A stretch of 64,000 nucleotides of DNA from Phaeosaccion multiseriatum (GCA_965112735.1 OZ218958.1:682001-746000); one strand, 5' to 3'; counted from the stretch's first letter, positions 23,708 to 35,728 are shown. Numbers and translations are program-made. Notes: generated by a model not told the origin, from the letters alone.

Positions 23708-25177
23708 AGTCAGACAGACACACACACACAGGCAGACATAGACGCTTAGACGCACCTGCACTTGGCAGATGAGGCCCTCCGCCCGCACAAGCATATCGGC
23801 AGCCTCCGCAGGTTTCCCGTCACCGATGCGCCCGTCGATGCCCACCAGGATCTCGTTCACCTTTGAGCATTCATCCCACATAAATACAGGGGTGGGGTGG
23901 TGAGTGGTGAGGTGAGGTTGAGGGTGGGGAGGTTGAGAGGTTGGTTGTTCGGTTGCTTGAGCAGAGACGGAGGATGAGGAGGAGAGGAGGAGGAGGAGGA
24001 GGAGGAGGAGGAGGAGGAGGAGGAGGAGGAGGAGGAGGAGGAGGAGGAGGAGGAGGAGGAGGAGGAGGAGGAGGAGGAGGAGGAGGGGACGACGGCTGTG
24101 ATAAGGTACAGGAGAGAGGGGAGAACAATTCCCCCGCCGCTCTGTCCTGCTTGCAGACGCGGAACACTCGCATTCGAGGGCACCGTAGCGCTTGTATGTC
24201 GGTGCATGTATGTACGTATCTGTACTTCTTCCCCATTCATTACTCACCGAGCAAATGTCGCCAAGCACGTTGATGAGGGCCTCGCACACTCTGGCCTGGC
24301 TGTTGAGGCGGCTGTTGCGTCCCGCATGCTGTGCCACCAGTGCCGTCAAGTTCAGACCCCCTCCACCGCCATTGTTGTTGTTGTTGGTGGTGGTGGTGGT
24401 GGTGGTGGTGGTGTTGCTGTCCACCGATTCCGCCAGCATCTTATTGTGAACGAATGGTGTCATAGTGACAGGTGCGAGGGTAGGAGAGGGAGGGAAAGCG
24501 GGAGGAGAAGAGATAAGATGTTGGCGCGGGAATCTCCGCTGTGTAGACAGTCTATCTCATCTCTGTCTCTTGTCTCTACTGCATCGGGCGGCCTCGCGCT
24601 CTCTCTCCCCCTCTCTCTCTTCGTCAAGCATCTTGACAAGCAACGCCTATGCAAGAGTCTGCATGTATTACCGTGCCTATTCTTAGCCCAAAGCCAATCC
24701 GACGTGGATACGGTACCGATAGACCTCTTTGTCAGGCACAGGCCCAACGTCTATCCCAGTCGTGAACTCAACGCACCCTCACTTCCATCTTCAGTTGCTC
24801 AAAGCGCCGCTCCGCCTCATCGCTGGCGTCGAAGGAGCCGTCTCCTGCCCCATGCTGCACCTTCAGCGCAGAGAATACCTGGTCATCGGCGCCAGCAGTA
24901 GCCCCCGCGGCAGCAAGCAAAGGGGGGGGCGGCAATGAGATGGGAGAGGGGGAGGAGGGGGGGGAGAGGCTTCAAGAGAGAGATGGGCAATAGGAGAGAA
25001 AGTGAATCACGTCCTTCCACCAGTCTTCATCACACGCCGTATCGACTCTCCTCCTTCCTTCTTCCCCCTCTCTCTCTCTTTCTCTCTCCTCACCTTGGCC
25101 CTTACAGAGGCCAGCTCCTCGTTGAGCTCATCCAGCCGCTCCTGCACCTCCGTCGGAGAGAGTACAGTGGGTCGCAT
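16431..25177 (-). CDS. ZW10: ZW10, kinetochore / ER-Golgi tethering protein
   Basis: Exons (complement): 25094-25177, 24783-24878, 24248-24439, 23756-23860, 23392-23463, 23040-23150, 22150-22662, 21580-21820, 20812-21089, 20484-20544, 20223-20329, 19843-19963, 19193-19337, 18541-18652, 18130-18288, 17541-17687, 17081-17173, 16431-16559; all phases close, 921 residues. N-terminal two thirds are helical with Ser/Gly/Thr-rich inserts. The conserved C-terminal half holds CREMLDLFRAVVPVFH, then ALFHNDCLYLSHHLLSLG, VPLFRELG, VDQLRKQHAQL and a terminal FSADELSGLVTAIF. ZW10 works in the RZZ complex at kinetochores and in the NRZ/Dsl1 tether for Golgi-to-ER vesicles. The last intron has a GC donor (17080). 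Introns hold most of the simple repeats between 16.9 and 24.1 kb. The start is an ATG whose exon reads straight into a GT donor. Confidence 0.92.
16942..16984. repeat. (AT)n microsatellite
   Basis: About 21 dinucleotide copies in the last intron of ZW10. Confidence 0.85.
17757..17875. repeat. Minisatellite with ~32-bp unit in a ZW10 intron
   Basis: About four copies of a unit containing TACCTTACATAAGAAGGA. On the gene's sense strand each unit contains TATGTAAGGTA, a good 5' splice-site look-alike. It lies in the intron just upstream, in transcript order, of the exon at 17541-17687. Confidence 0.7.
18904..19192. repeat. (CACT)n / (CCCT)n compound array
   Basis: Interrupted tetranucleotide array, on the sense strand (GTGA)n running directly from the donor of the ZW10 exon at 19193-19337. 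Confidence 0.8.
19360..19580. repeat. (GGGA)n array
   Basis: Over 40 copies of GGGA/GGAA variants in a ZW10 intron; pyrimidine-rich on the sense strand and ending near the acceptor of the exon at 19193-19337. Confidence 0.85.
19980..20104. repeat. (GGGGA)n pentanucleotide array
   Basis: More than 20 nearly perfect copies in a ZW10 intron, just upstream, in transcript order, of the exon at 19843-19963. Confidence 0.85.
21160..21390. repeat. (GGAGA)n purine array
   Basis: Long GGAGA/GAGAA variant array in a ZW10 intron. Pyrimidine-rich on the sense strand, upstream of the acceptor of the exon at 20812-21089. Confidence 0.8.
22925..23008. repeat. (AT)n microsatellite
   Basis: Interrupted AT tract in the ZW10 intron following the exon at 23040-23150. 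Confidence 0.85.
23987..24087. repeat. (GGA)n trinucleotide array
   Basis: About 33 copies in a ZW10 intron; CCT on the sense strand, so it extends the polypyrimidine region of that intron. Confidence 0.85.
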
Positions 25178-25477
25178 AGCTCCTCTACGCTTTACACACG
25201 CTTAGGCTTTGGCTTATGGCTGCTCTTTCCTAATCAAACTGCCGAATCGATATCGAGTTTCAATGCATCGTCAACCTTTGCTACGGCTACTCCAATCACA
25301 ACTGTCACAACTGTTCTCTTCTTCCCCCTCCCTTCTTCCCCAGGCGCTGCTTGTGAGTCCCGCGTCACCTCCTCTCTGTCTGTGCCTTGCGTCATTTCGT
25401 AGCGCAAGAGCATAGGCCTAGACGGGAAGGGAAGGAGGGAGAAGAGGGAGGGTGGGGGGGAAGGGGGGGGAGCGAAG
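25178..25477. promoter_or_regulatory. Divergent promoter region, ZW10 (-) / SUN (+)
   Basis: The 300 bp between the two start codons must hold both 5' UTRs and promoters. No clear TATA box or repeated operator was recognised. It contains a palindromic ATCGATATCGA-like stretch near 25245. Confidence 0.5.
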
Positions 25478-28400
25478 ATGACCGACAACCGCGGCGGCGG
25501 CGGCGGCAGCAGCAGCAGCGGTGGGCGCAAGGAAGCGGAAGTGCGAAGAGGAGGACCGGGGAACAACCACAGACGAGCTCGGCCGGGAAGTCCGGGCCCC
25601 TTCGCCTACGGGTACGGGTATGACCTGAACTGGACGAGAGGAGGAGGAGGCGAGAACAATGGTAGCGCTGGACCCAGGCCGCTTGTGTACGGCACCTTGT
25701 TCTTTGCAGCCCTAGCTGTGTCACTTCAGCTCTTCGTGGCCATGCTGGGAGATGTGCCGGGTCTGGGAGTGCCCTTTGCGAGCATTGGTAGTGGCGGGGC
25801 CTCCACCTCCAGCAGCAGGAGCCAACAACAACGACCGCCCTCGGTGATACAGTCGGCTACAGGGGCTGGGGGTGGAGTTGGAGAGAGTACCGGGGGGGAA
25901 GGAGGGATGGGTAGCTGTGCTCCAGTGGGGCAGACCAATGAAAGTGTCGGAGCGTGCATTGAGGACTCGGCCTTCGCTGAGGTGAGGTAGCCGCTTTCAT
26001 AATTGTCTCCCTCTCTCTGACTCTCCTGGAGATCCTGGTGAGACTTCTGCTCCCCTCTGCCTCTCACCCCCCACGCCGCCCCTGTGTTTCTCTGCTTCCT
26101 TCTCTCTTTCTCTCTCTCTCTCTGTCCATCTATGTCTATCTACCTCACTCCTTCTATCTCTCTCTCCCATCTCTCCCGTCTCTCTCTGTGTGTGTGTTTG
26201 CCTCTTTCTCTCTCCAGGCCTTCTTCTCTCGCCAAGTGGCAGAGCTGCAGCGGGAATTGTCCAGTCAGAAAGAGAGGCACGAGGCGGCGCGCGCGGTCTC
26301 CGAGCAGGCGTGGTCGCAGCTCGAGAGCATCACCAAAGAGTACCAGGCCACACAGGAGGAGGTACGGCACAGCCATTTCCCCTCTTTCGTGTCACTTTTA
26401 GTTATCTCGACGCCCTCGCGTCTCTGCCCAGGACTCCTCAACCTCGCATTCTCTTTTGTCTTTTCTCCTTCTATCACGTGCGCACACCTTTCTCTTATCG
26501 CGATATGCCGCTCTCTTTTCTCTCCATCTCCGTGACTATTCTCGCTCTGTCTCTCTCTTGACTGTCCCAGGTTTCTGAGCTGGCTCTTCGAGTGAGTGCT
26601 CTGGCAGAGACGCCTCCCATCCCAGCAGAAACAGTGCCCGACACTCATCATCTGGAGGCACACACCCCCACCGAGGGCCCTCCAAAGGTGAGAGGAGCAA
26701 TGGCACGGGGAGGAGGAAGGAAGCGGATGGCCGTGGATTTTTATTATGGATGGCAGTGGATGGTTATTTCGGATAGGATCACCATCACCCCCCCCCCCCC
26801 CACCCCCTCATAACACTTGCGAGCCTTCAGAGAGGAATCAAAGTTGGCACAACAGCACACTTTGCTGTGGTGTGGAGGGGGAAGACATGTCAACTCTTCC
26901 GTCCGTCAGGCCAACATGTACCCCCCCCCCCCCCCCCCCCCCAACACACACCCACACCCACACACACCCATACACACCACCCACACATCACCCACCCCGG
27001 TCCTCGTCCTTCATCGTTGTCGTTGGAAGCATCTCTCCTCTCTGGAGCAGGAGTGGAGCGCCAGCCTGGAGAAGCTCGGAGCTGCCATCTCAGAGCAGGA
27101 GAGTAAGATGAGGGCAGAGCTATCCCGGATCGAAGAGGTGCATGAGAAGGGGCAGGAGGGGGCGAGGGAGAGCCTGGAGAGGCAGGCCAAGGAGCAGCAG
27201 CACATGGGCGAGCGGCTGCAGACTCAGTTGCAGAGCCAACGCGAGGAGAAGGAGTTGCTGAAGCTGCAGCTGCAGACTTTGGAGGGGCAGATGGCAGCTG
27301 AGGGTAGGGAGGGAGAGGATTGCGCGGGAAGGCTACAGCAGCTGCAGAGGGAGGCACAGGAGGCGCAGCAGGAGAAGGCGTCCGCAGGTGGGTGGGCGGA
27401 TGGGTGGGTGGGAGGATGGATGGATGGATGGGTGGGTGGATTGGTGGATGGGTGGGTGGATGGGTGGGTGGGTGGGTGGGTGGGTGGATTGGTGGATGGG
27501 TGGGTGGGTGGATGAGTGGGTGGGCGGCTGGGTGGGTGGGTGGGTGGGTGGATGGGTGAGGGTGTGGTACGGTGGCATGGCTGCTCATTGCATCCGATCC
27601 GATTGACTGCTAGAGGGAGGCGTATGGGTATGCCATGTATTGAGGGGCGTGTGTGCGTGTGTGTGTGTATGTGTGTGTGTGTGTGTGCGTGTGTGCGTGT
27701 GTGCGTGTGTGTGTGTATGAGGGCTTGGTTTCAGGAGTAGAAGTACGTACCAAACAGCCGCTGCGGCACTCCACCATTTGTTGGTCATGGCCCTTGCTGC
27801 TGCCCCCCTTCCCGTTCGAGACAGAATGCTTGACTTGTCGTTTGGCTTCGTGTTGTCTTTTTTTGCTGCGACTTGTTGACTTGGTTGCTTCTTCTTCGTC
27901 ATTCTCTGAGCTTCATGTTCACACGGATGACCCCTCATTCCTCAACGCTCTCTCACGCGCACGCGCCCACCCACGCACGCACGCACGCACCCGCAGCTTC
28001 GGTCCTGTCTCAGGTGGACGGGGCCAAGAGCAGCGTGTCCGACCTCGAGGCTCAGGCCAAGGAGATGGCAGTGAACGTCTTTGAGCTGAAGCAGATGGTG
28101 CGTGCCTCTTATCCCCTGCGTTCGCAAATGAGCACTTTACATTGCCGCAAGCTCACTGTGTAGGGGGCTATTTGGGGGTTACTTCAGCCCCCTAATCTCA
28201 TCTACGTGGACCCTCTTTCTCTCCCTTTCCCTGTCTCACCACTCTAAACCCTGGCTATGCTCTGGTCTGCTCTGCATCACCAACTACTGTGCTCGACTGC
28301 CACAGCTCGGAGACATGTCGGAAGAGCAAAGCGGCACCGAAAGCGTGACGCGGGCCGAGGTGGAGCAGATCATCACAGAGAGCTGTGCTGCAGGTGAGTG

Positions 28401-29533
28401 AGCGCCACTGCTTAGGTCAAGGGCTCCTTGCTTGGGTCAAGGCCTCTCTATCAAGGGTTGGAGGAAGGCTGACGGGCCGACTGGCAGGCGGGCATGCAGG
28501 CATACAGACAGGCGTGTGCGCAGGCAGGCAGACTGACGGACTGACTGACCGACCGACTGACTGACTGACTGGTCGACTGAGGAGGGCACTCCAACTGCTC
28601 TCACGCGAGGGTTTGCCCCGACTCACAGACGATATCTACCCCCCCCCTTACCCTTTGCAATACTGCTGCTGCTACTGTATCACCAACTGCTACTGCTCTT
28701 GCTACTGCGACTTTCAGCCTCGGGAAGCATGGGTGCCTCCACTGCCGGCGAGAGGGAGAAGGTGTACCTCATGCCTAACGACGCGGAAACCGAGCAATTG
28801 GTCCTTGCCAAGCTGCAAGAGGCCAAGGACGGCGTGTTGGTGGAGCTGGAGGACGTTGTAGAGAGCCTACAGGACCGGATAAAGAGCATGCAGAGAGAGG
28901 CGGAGGAGCAGCAGGAGTTGGTGATACAGCAGAAGCATCAACAGCAGCAGCAGCAGGAGGAGGAGGAGAAGGCAGGAGGAGGAGGAGGAGGAGGAGGAGG
29001 AGGAGGAGGGGCAGGGAGAGGGGCAGGAGGAGACGGTGCTGGGGACTGCGTGAGAGAGGCGGAGGTGAAGGCGATGGTGGGCGAGGAGCTGTCGAAGTTC
29101 AGCGCAGACAGAACGGGCAGGTGCGTGGCGCGGCCCCGTGGAGGAGGAGGAGAGGGGGGGGGGGTTACAGAGGTGTGGTGCTCGTGGGAGGAGAAGGGAT
29201 GCTACCCTCCTGACCCCTCGCCGTCGTGACCCCTCGACCCTCACCCGTCACCCTTCAACCCTCACCCTTCACTCCTCACTCTTCACCCCTCACCCTTCAC
29301 CCCTCACTCTTCACCCCTCACCCCTCACTCTTCACCCCTCACCCTTCACTCCTCACCTTTCACCCCTCACCCTTCACTCCTCACCCCTCACCCCTCACTC
29401 CTCACCCCTCACTCTTCACCCCTCACCCTTCACTCCTCACTCTTCACCCCTCACCCTTCAACCCTCACCCTTCACTCCTCACTCTTCACCCCTCACCCCT
29501 TACCCTCCCGACACCTCGACACCTGACACTTGG

Positions 29534-29574
<41 letters not shown>

Positions 29575-31251
29575 GGATCACGCCTCATACGCGCTCGGAG
29601 GACGTGTGGTGAACAGCAACGGCCTCACCTCCCCGACTCTCACCCCGGCCTCGTGGAAGATACAGAGCGACTTGTGGCTCAAGCTCGGTTGGGAAGTGGG
29701 GTAAGTCAAGTGGAAGTGGCCCTAGCCTAGCGATAGATGGAGTAAGACGAGACAGAAAGGGAGGAAATAGGTCAGTCAGTGAGGTTGGGAAGTGGGGTAA
29801 GTGAAGTGGCCCTAGCCTAGCGATAGATGGAGTAAGACGAGACAGAAAGGGAGGAAGAAGGTTGACCCTGGTTCTGTTGGACAAGACGGTAAAAGTGAGG
29901 AAATAGGTCAGTCAGTGAGGTTGGGAAGTGGGGCAAGTGAAGTGGCCCTAGCCTAGCGATAGATGGAGTAAGACGAGACAGAAAGGGAGGAAGAAGGTTG
30001 ACCCTGGTTCTGTTGGACAAGACGGTAAAAGTGAGGAAATAGGTCAGGTGAGGTTGGGCAGTGGGGCAAGTGGAGTGGCCCTAGCCTAGCGATAGATGGA
30101 GTAAGACGAGACAGAAAGGGAGGAAGAAGGTTGAACCCTGGTACTGTAGGACAAGAAGGGAAAAGTGAGGAAATAGGTCAGGTGAGGTTGGGCGGTGGGG
30201 CAAGTGAAGTGGCCCTAGATGGAGTAAGACGAGACAGAAAGGGAGGAAGAAGGTTGAACCCTGGTTCTGTTGGACAAGACGGTAAAAGTGAGGAAATTAG
30301 GTCAGGTGAGGTTGGGCAGTGGGGCAAGTGGAGTGGCCCTAGCCTAGCGATAGGTGGATGTGTTGCAGCGCTGGGAAGAGGGGTAAGACGAAACTGCCAC
30401 TGGACAAGTAGAGTTTCGACCCTCCGTTCCAGGCTATCTCCGGCCGTCATTTCATCCCCCCAAGACTCTGCAAAACTTTCGCCCCGTCTCTGCTCCTCTC
30501 TACTTCACAAGACCAGTTTCCCATTGTTGCTAGTGCCAGCGCTGCTATTGCTGCTGCTAGCGCTATTGCCATCTCTGCTCCTGATGCTGCTGCTTCCGCT
30601 GCCATTGCTCTGCTGGTGCTGGTGGTGGTGCTTGGGTCATGTTTATTGTGCCGAATTCGCACCAACTTACATCATCTTCCCGTCTTGTGTGTGTGCGTGT
30701 GTGCGTGCGTGTGTGTGCGCGCGCGCGTGTGTGTGTGTTCTCGTGTGCGAGTCAGAGTGGGAGGACCGGTAGAGGCTCTGTCCCCCTCCGCGTCCCTGTC
30801 CAGCTGCTGGGCCATGGGTGGCAGCAGAGGGCAGTTCACGGTGCAGATGCCCCACTCCGTCCGCGTTGACGCCATCACCCTGCAGCACGCCTCCAAGGTG
30901 AGGGAGGGAGGGAGGGAAGGAGGGAAGGAGGGAGGGAGGGAGGGAAGTGAGTCGTGGAGGTCGTGCAGTCTCTTTGCCTATTCAGCAGCAGCTGGGTACC
31001 TCACCTCTCTCATGTGTTCCTTTCTTTCTCCCCTGTCGCCTCCTCCTCGCACCCTCCCTCCCCTCCCCCACCCCCCCTCCCTCCCCTCCCCCACCCCCCT
31101 CCTCCATCTTTCCGCGGCACACGGCGTGCGTCTTCTACCTGTGTGTATGTTTGTGTGTGTGTGTGTCCATCTGTCTGTCTGTCTGTCTGTCTGTCTGCCT
31201 GTCTGCCTGCCTGTCCGCCTGTCTGTCTGTCTGTCTTTCTGCGTGTCTGCC

Positions 31252-31290
<39 letters not shown>

Positions 31291-31399
31291 CCGTCTGTCT
31301 GTCTGTCTGTCTGTCTGCCTGTCTGTCTGTCTGTCTGTCTGCCTGTCTGTCTGTCTGTCTGTCCGTCTGTCCGTCTGTCTGCCTGTCTGTCTGTCTGCC

Positions 31400-31439
<40 letters not shown>

Positions 31440-31495
31440 CGCCTGTCTGTCTGCCTGTCTGTCTGTCTGTCTGTCTGTCTGTCTGCCTGTCTCCC

Positions 31496-31532
<37 letters not shown>

Positions 31533-31539
31533 GCCTGCC

Positions 31540-31572
<33 letters not shown>

Positions 31573-31651
31573 GCGTGTCTGTCTGCGTGTCTGCGTGTCT
31601 GCGTGTCTGCCTGTCTGTCTGCGTGTCTGCCTATCTATCTGCCTGTCTGCC

Positions 31652-31720
<69 letters not shown>

Positions 31721-32232
31721 GCTTGTCTGTCTGCCTGTCTGTCTGTCTGTCTGTCTGCCTGCCTGTCTGTCTGTCTGCCTGTCTACCTTTATCTCTGTGT
31801 GTTGTCCCTCCTGTGTGTCTGCCTTTTGTCTCTTCTGTGTATGTGCGTACGCGCCTCGTACCACCCTCCTCCTCAGCTGGTGGCTCCGAGCATGGACACG
31901 GCGCTCAGGGAGTTCGCCGCTTACGGACTGCAGAGCGAGGACGACAGGGACCCGCTGCTGCTCACCACAGGTTAGTCATGTGGGTCAGCGGTTTAGTATG
32001 GGTTAGTCATATGGGTCAGCATTTTAGTATGGGCCAGTCATATGGGTCTGTCTTACCGTAAGGTACGATATGTGGAGGGGTACATAGGTCAGCCTAAGTT
32101 CAGTCGTATGTGTCAGTTCCATCGGTTATTTGTAGGGGTCAGTCATATGTGCGGTCATGTGTACGGGGGGGTCAGCGTTTGAATGGGCTAATCAGACCGC
32201 GGACTGCTCTTTCGCTCTCTCTCTCTTTCTCT

Positions 32233-32300
<68 letters not shown>

Positions 32301-32503
32301 ATCCGCGCTTCTTCCTGTTTTCCTCTCTCAACACGACGACAACAACAGGCACGTTCGACGCCCAAGGCTCCGACGTGCAAACGTTCCCGGTGGCGTACCC
32401 CCGTTCCGTCCGGTTGGTGAACCTCCACATCCAGAGCAACTGGGGACACCCGGACTACACCTGTCTCTACCGCCTGCGTGTGCATGGGACGACAAGCGAA
32501 TAG
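25478..32503 (+). CDS. SUN-domain inner nuclear membrane protein (LINC complex)
   Basis: Exons: 25478-25981, 26218-26361, 26571-26687, 27051-27387, 27997-28097, 28306-28393, 28718-29120, 29572-29700, 30756-30897, 31877-31970, 32349-32503; phases close, 737 residues (exon 4 could begin at 27030 instead). A Gly-rich nucleoplasmic N-terminus leads to one hydrophobic segment ([17 protein letters not shown]), then a long coiled coil with Gln and Gly runs. The SUN domain fills the last four exons: [38 protein letters not shown], and at the end [18 protein letters not shown], the classical SUN terminus. It should trap KASH peptides in the perinuclear space, linking nucleus to cytoskeleton. It sits head-to-head with ZW10. 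The intron after exon 8 contains a tandem array that duplicates the exon 8 splice donor, so donor choice there is less certain. Confidence 0.92.
27388..27560. repeat. (GGTG)n/(GGAT)n array starting at a splice donor
   Basis: TGGGTGGG/TGGATGGA variants running from the SUN exon 4 donor (GTGGGTGG), intron 4. Confidence 0.8.
29228..29520. repeat. (CACCCCT)-type 7-8 bp minisatellite
   Basis: Dozens of variants of TCACCCCTCACCCT in SUN intron 7, followed by a (CA)n run at 29537-29570 that ends in the CAG acceptor of exon 8. Confidence 0.8.
29690..30345. repeat. Tandem array (~130-bp units) copying the SUN exon 8 end and splice donor
   Basis: Six copies of a unit beginning GGTTGGGAAGTGGGGTAAGT, which is the true exon 8/intron boundary, continuing through CCCTAGCCTAGCGATAGATGG and a GACGAGACAGAAAGGGAGGA block. 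Unit starts near 29688, 29785, 29919, 30053, 30186 and 30313; early units lack part of the sequence. From the third copy on the donor GT is changed to GC (GGGGCAAGT). All copies after the first lie inside intron 8. Confidence 0.8.
31165..31790. repeat. (TCTG)n tetranucleotide array, ~620 bp
   Basis: TCTG with interspersed TGCC/TCCG/TGCG variants, filling most of SUN intron 10 (intron 30898-31876), which begins with a GGGA-rich run at the donor. Confidence 0.9.
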
Positions 32504-33014
32504 CGAGCGAGTGGACTTTTGAACAGACAAGGTCTTCCCGCACTCTCTCTGTCTCTGTGATGTCAGTCCAATTGATTTAACTCTTTTCTCTCCTTTATTC
32601 ATTTAAACTTATATTCCAAAATCTATGTCGTCTTTTGTCTTCTAATTGTGTGTGTTCCGATCAGAGAGAGAGAGCAAGCTCCGCACAGTGCTCCAATCAA
32701 ACCGAAGTTTCAAACTGTGCCCAAGGGTTCCAAGCTTCCAAGCCAAGCTCCTCTTCCTTCCTTCCTTTCTTCCTTCCTTCCTTCCTGTCAGCCCCCCCCC
32801 CCCTTGCATCCCGCCTGGCCTGATCCTGCCCTGCCATCACCCTCACTAAGTCCTTAAGTCCCTCAGTCCCTCAGTCCCTCAGTCCCTAAGTCCCTCAGTC
32901 CCTCAGTCCCTCAGTCCCTCAGTCCCTCAATCACTCAGTCCCTCAGTCCCTCAGTCCCTCAGTCCCTAAGTCCCTAAGTCCCTCAGTCCCTCAGTCCCTC
33001 AGTCCCTCAGTCCC
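32504..33014. other. Convergent spacer with octamer repeat
   Basis: Between the SUN and FKBP stop codons. 32850-33022 is a tandem array of AGTCCCTC/AGTCCCTA octamers (~20 copies) that overlaps the FKBP stop codon. The rest holds the two 3' UTRs; no gene was seen. Confidence 0.7.
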
Positions 33015-34480
33015 TCAGTCCCGCTGTCTGCTCTGCGGGATGCCTCCCTCGTCAAGCTGAGGGTCCGCGGGGTTGGTGCCGGGCAAGGCCTCTAGCCTCG
33101 TCTTGGCGCCCGAGAACTGATCTGTCCTTGTGACAAACTCCTTCACTTCCTCAATGTCGAGCCCCTCATCCTCATAGTAGCCCTGATCGGCGTCATCGTC
33201 CCAAAAGTCGAGCAACTCGACATCCACCACCAAAGCACCTTGTTTCGTGCCCGCGCTTCTCTGTTCGTCAAACGCATCCAAGGCCTTGTTGAGCTTCTTG
33301 CGGTTCCCCGCAGAGGCCGGGAACGGTCCCAGACCGCTCACCACATAAGTCAGTGAAGGAGGGATGATGAGTCTGCGCTTGCCTCCCATCTTCATTGTGT
33401 GCAAGCCCTCTTCCAGACCCTTGATTTGGCGGCCGTTGCCGTGCTTCAGCAAGAAGGCCTCCTTGTTGTTGTCTGACTTGTCGATCTCCGTGAGGGGCCC
33501 ATTGGGTTCCGTCTGCCCACCGCGAAAGGGAAGGGGGGGGGGGGGGTGGAGGGGGGCGATGTCGTGTTTACGTTTGCGTAGGAGATGTTCCACACGGGGA
33601 GAACATAAAGGTGGAATGAATGACCAGGCGCAAGACTGGGGTGAGGAGGGGGGAAGGCTTTGCAGAGTCTTAAGACTTGCCACAGACAGACGCCTCTGAC
33701 AAATCCCGTCACGCTATCCTCCCTCGAGCATGCCGACTCTGGTCCTCGCTGACACCTCCCTCCCTTCCTTACCCACTCAGAGGCTTGAGAGCTTGGAGTT
33801 GAACTCCCTGGAGCACACCGCACCCCGCACTCGCTCCTCAACACCCCAAGACAAGACAAGACAAGACAAGACCCTAAGCGCTACCTATTCCATACCTGCG
33901 CATACGTCTTGTACTTGATGCTGCACGCCTGTCCCCACTTGGGCGTCTCTCCCTGACCCTCCCGATACTCGAAGTACACTAGGCCCGATTTGGTGCTCTT
34001 CCCCACATCACTCAACGCTTCCTGCGCCGAGCCTTTGCTCCCTGAGAAGGGAAATGCTGCATTGGATGCCGCGGCTCCTCCTGTTGCTACCTCTATTGCT
34101 ATCACTGCTGCTGCTGCTCCTGGACCACCCAGGAGAAGGCGCTGCAGAATCTCTCTCCGACACAGCCCTTCCTCACCCCTCCCCGTGCCTACCTCTCCCC
34201 CTGTGTCACTGCCTCTCCTCATCTCCAATCTCTTCGCTCCCACCCTACAGCAGTGGCCACAACAGCAGCGGGGAGCCGCACGATCCGCAGTGGTCGTCCC
34301 AGCACGCCGTGAGCAACCTTCTGCTTGCCTCCACGGCCCTGCATCATATTTCGACCAAGGAGCAGCAGAACCAGCCGTCGTGGCTACAAATGCTCGCACA
34401 CTGAACTCTCCCAGCAGCAGCAGCCAAACCAGAAGGGGCTGCTGCAAGAGCGCCAGCCTCCTCCTCTTTCCTTGAAGCAT
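33015..34480 (-). CDS. FKBP-type peptidyl-prolyl isomerase, predicted thylakoid lumen
   Basis: Exons (complement): 33896-34480 and 33015-33512; 360 residues. The N-terminus is a hydrophobic signal (LLVWLLLLGEFSVRAF) whose A-F end fits the cleavage motif of secondary red plastids. Near residues 110-150 a second signal with twin arginine (RREILQRLLLGG) and an Ala-rich core ends AAASNA, typical of Tat import into the lumen. The FKBP domain follows: GLVYFEYREGQGETPKWGQ, IKGLEEGLHTMKMGGKRRLI, IPPSLTY, GALVVDVELLDF, with an extra ~30-residue insert before the last strand. The C-terminal tail is acidic. It should catalyse prolyl cis-trans isomerisation or chaperone photosynthetic proteins. Start is the first ATG, 220 bp from the divergent GBP start. 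Confidence 0.9.
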
Positions 34481-34700
34481 GGTGGTTGCAGTGGCGCCGG
34501 AGGGCCGGGAGGAGAGAAATCGAGGAGAGCAAAATTCAGTTTCAGTTTCAGCTGGGTATCCTTTTTTGCTTTTTTGCTTTTTTGCTCTGAATAATCTCTC
34601 ACGGTTTGGCTCAACTTACTTGTACGATACAGAGAAAGAGGGGCATAGAGCGCAGGCAAGGCTCTCCTGGTGTAAGTACTTGGTCTAGGTTACTCCGGAG
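34481..34700. promoter_or_regulatory. Divergent promoter region, FKBP (-) / GBP (+)
   Basis: Only 220 bp separate the start codons. It contains CAGTTTCAGTTTCAGC at 34537-34552 and, just after, three tandem GCTTTTTT-type units. Both could be promoter elements; no experiment supports this. Confidence 0.55.
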
Positions 34701-35692
34701 ATGTCGTCCGTGTCGGCGACGGAGGAGGCGGAGGCCAACGGCACTCCCAAAGCCGTTCCCTTAATCCAGATCGAGGATGATGAGACATTCCAAGTCAACC
34801 CCGAGGCTGTGGCCTTGCTCAAGGCAATAGAGGGACCAGTGGCTGTGATTGCAATCTGCGTAAGTGTCCTGCCGTCCGACGTCCTTGCTGCGTCTACTTT
34901 GGTTGTGTATTGAAACACATAAGTCCCCTGCGTTGGCCGCGTGTGCAATGGCGGGGGGAGCGGGCCACTTGTGCTACATATACTTTAACACCTCTCTGTC
35001 CCACTTGTCCTCCCTGCTATCGAACAGGGCCTCTACCGCACCGGCAAGAGCTCTTTGCTGAATTGGCTCCTGGACAGACCCTCCGGCTTCGCTGTTGGAC
35101 CAACAGTAGAGCGATGCACGAGAGGTAAGCAAAAGCGAGCTGACGTTGCTTGGGGGCCCACAGTCTGCACTCGATGGGATACGCTCGCTAATGACATGGA
35201 GAGATAAAGCGCATTTCGTCTTTATTCCTCCTTCGGTTGCTTCAAAGCCCTAGCGTGCGCTTCTCTAATGGCAGTTTGTAGGGCCCGCGGCTTGCTCTTG
35301 TGGTGTTCAAAACTTGTGTCGTGGTCCCGATTTGAACTGTGATTGCTCTACGTGTGCGCTCCTTCCCCTGTGTGTGTCTCTCTCTCTCTCTGTGCCCAGG
35401 CCTGTGGATATGGGATCAGCCCGAGAAAGTAACACTGAGCACGGGGGAGGAGGTGAGAGAATGGAGGAGAGAGCACAAGGGAGGGAGGGATTTATGGAGA
35501 GGGGGAGAGCGGGGAGCAGTGTGAGGTAGTGGAGCTGGAGAGAAGATGGAGAGAGAGAAAGTGAATGAGAGACAGCGAGACAGAGGGCGGAGAGAGCGGA
35601 GAGGGGGGGGGCAGGGAAAGAGCGACAAAAGCAAGTGGGGAGGTATTGGAGCTCTAGCGAAAGGAGAAGGTAGAATAGAGGGAGAGCGTGGT

Positions 35693-35728
<36 letters not shown>

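Noticed and set aside
30131-30772. 213-codon plus-strand frame over the SUN intron 8 array
   Set aside because: It is generated by the tandem units and runs across the exon 9 acceptor in the wrong frame for the SUN domain.
31138-31900. Long Cys/Leu/Ser-rich open frames (over 300 codons) across the TCTG array
   Set aside because: All three frames are open because TCTG repeats lack stops. The region is an intron of the SUN gene with canonical splice sites at both ends.
32850-33022. Regularly spaced octamers considered as a CRISPR array
   Set aside because: The units are directly adjacent with no unique spacers, and the genome is eukaryotic; it is a simple tandem repeat.
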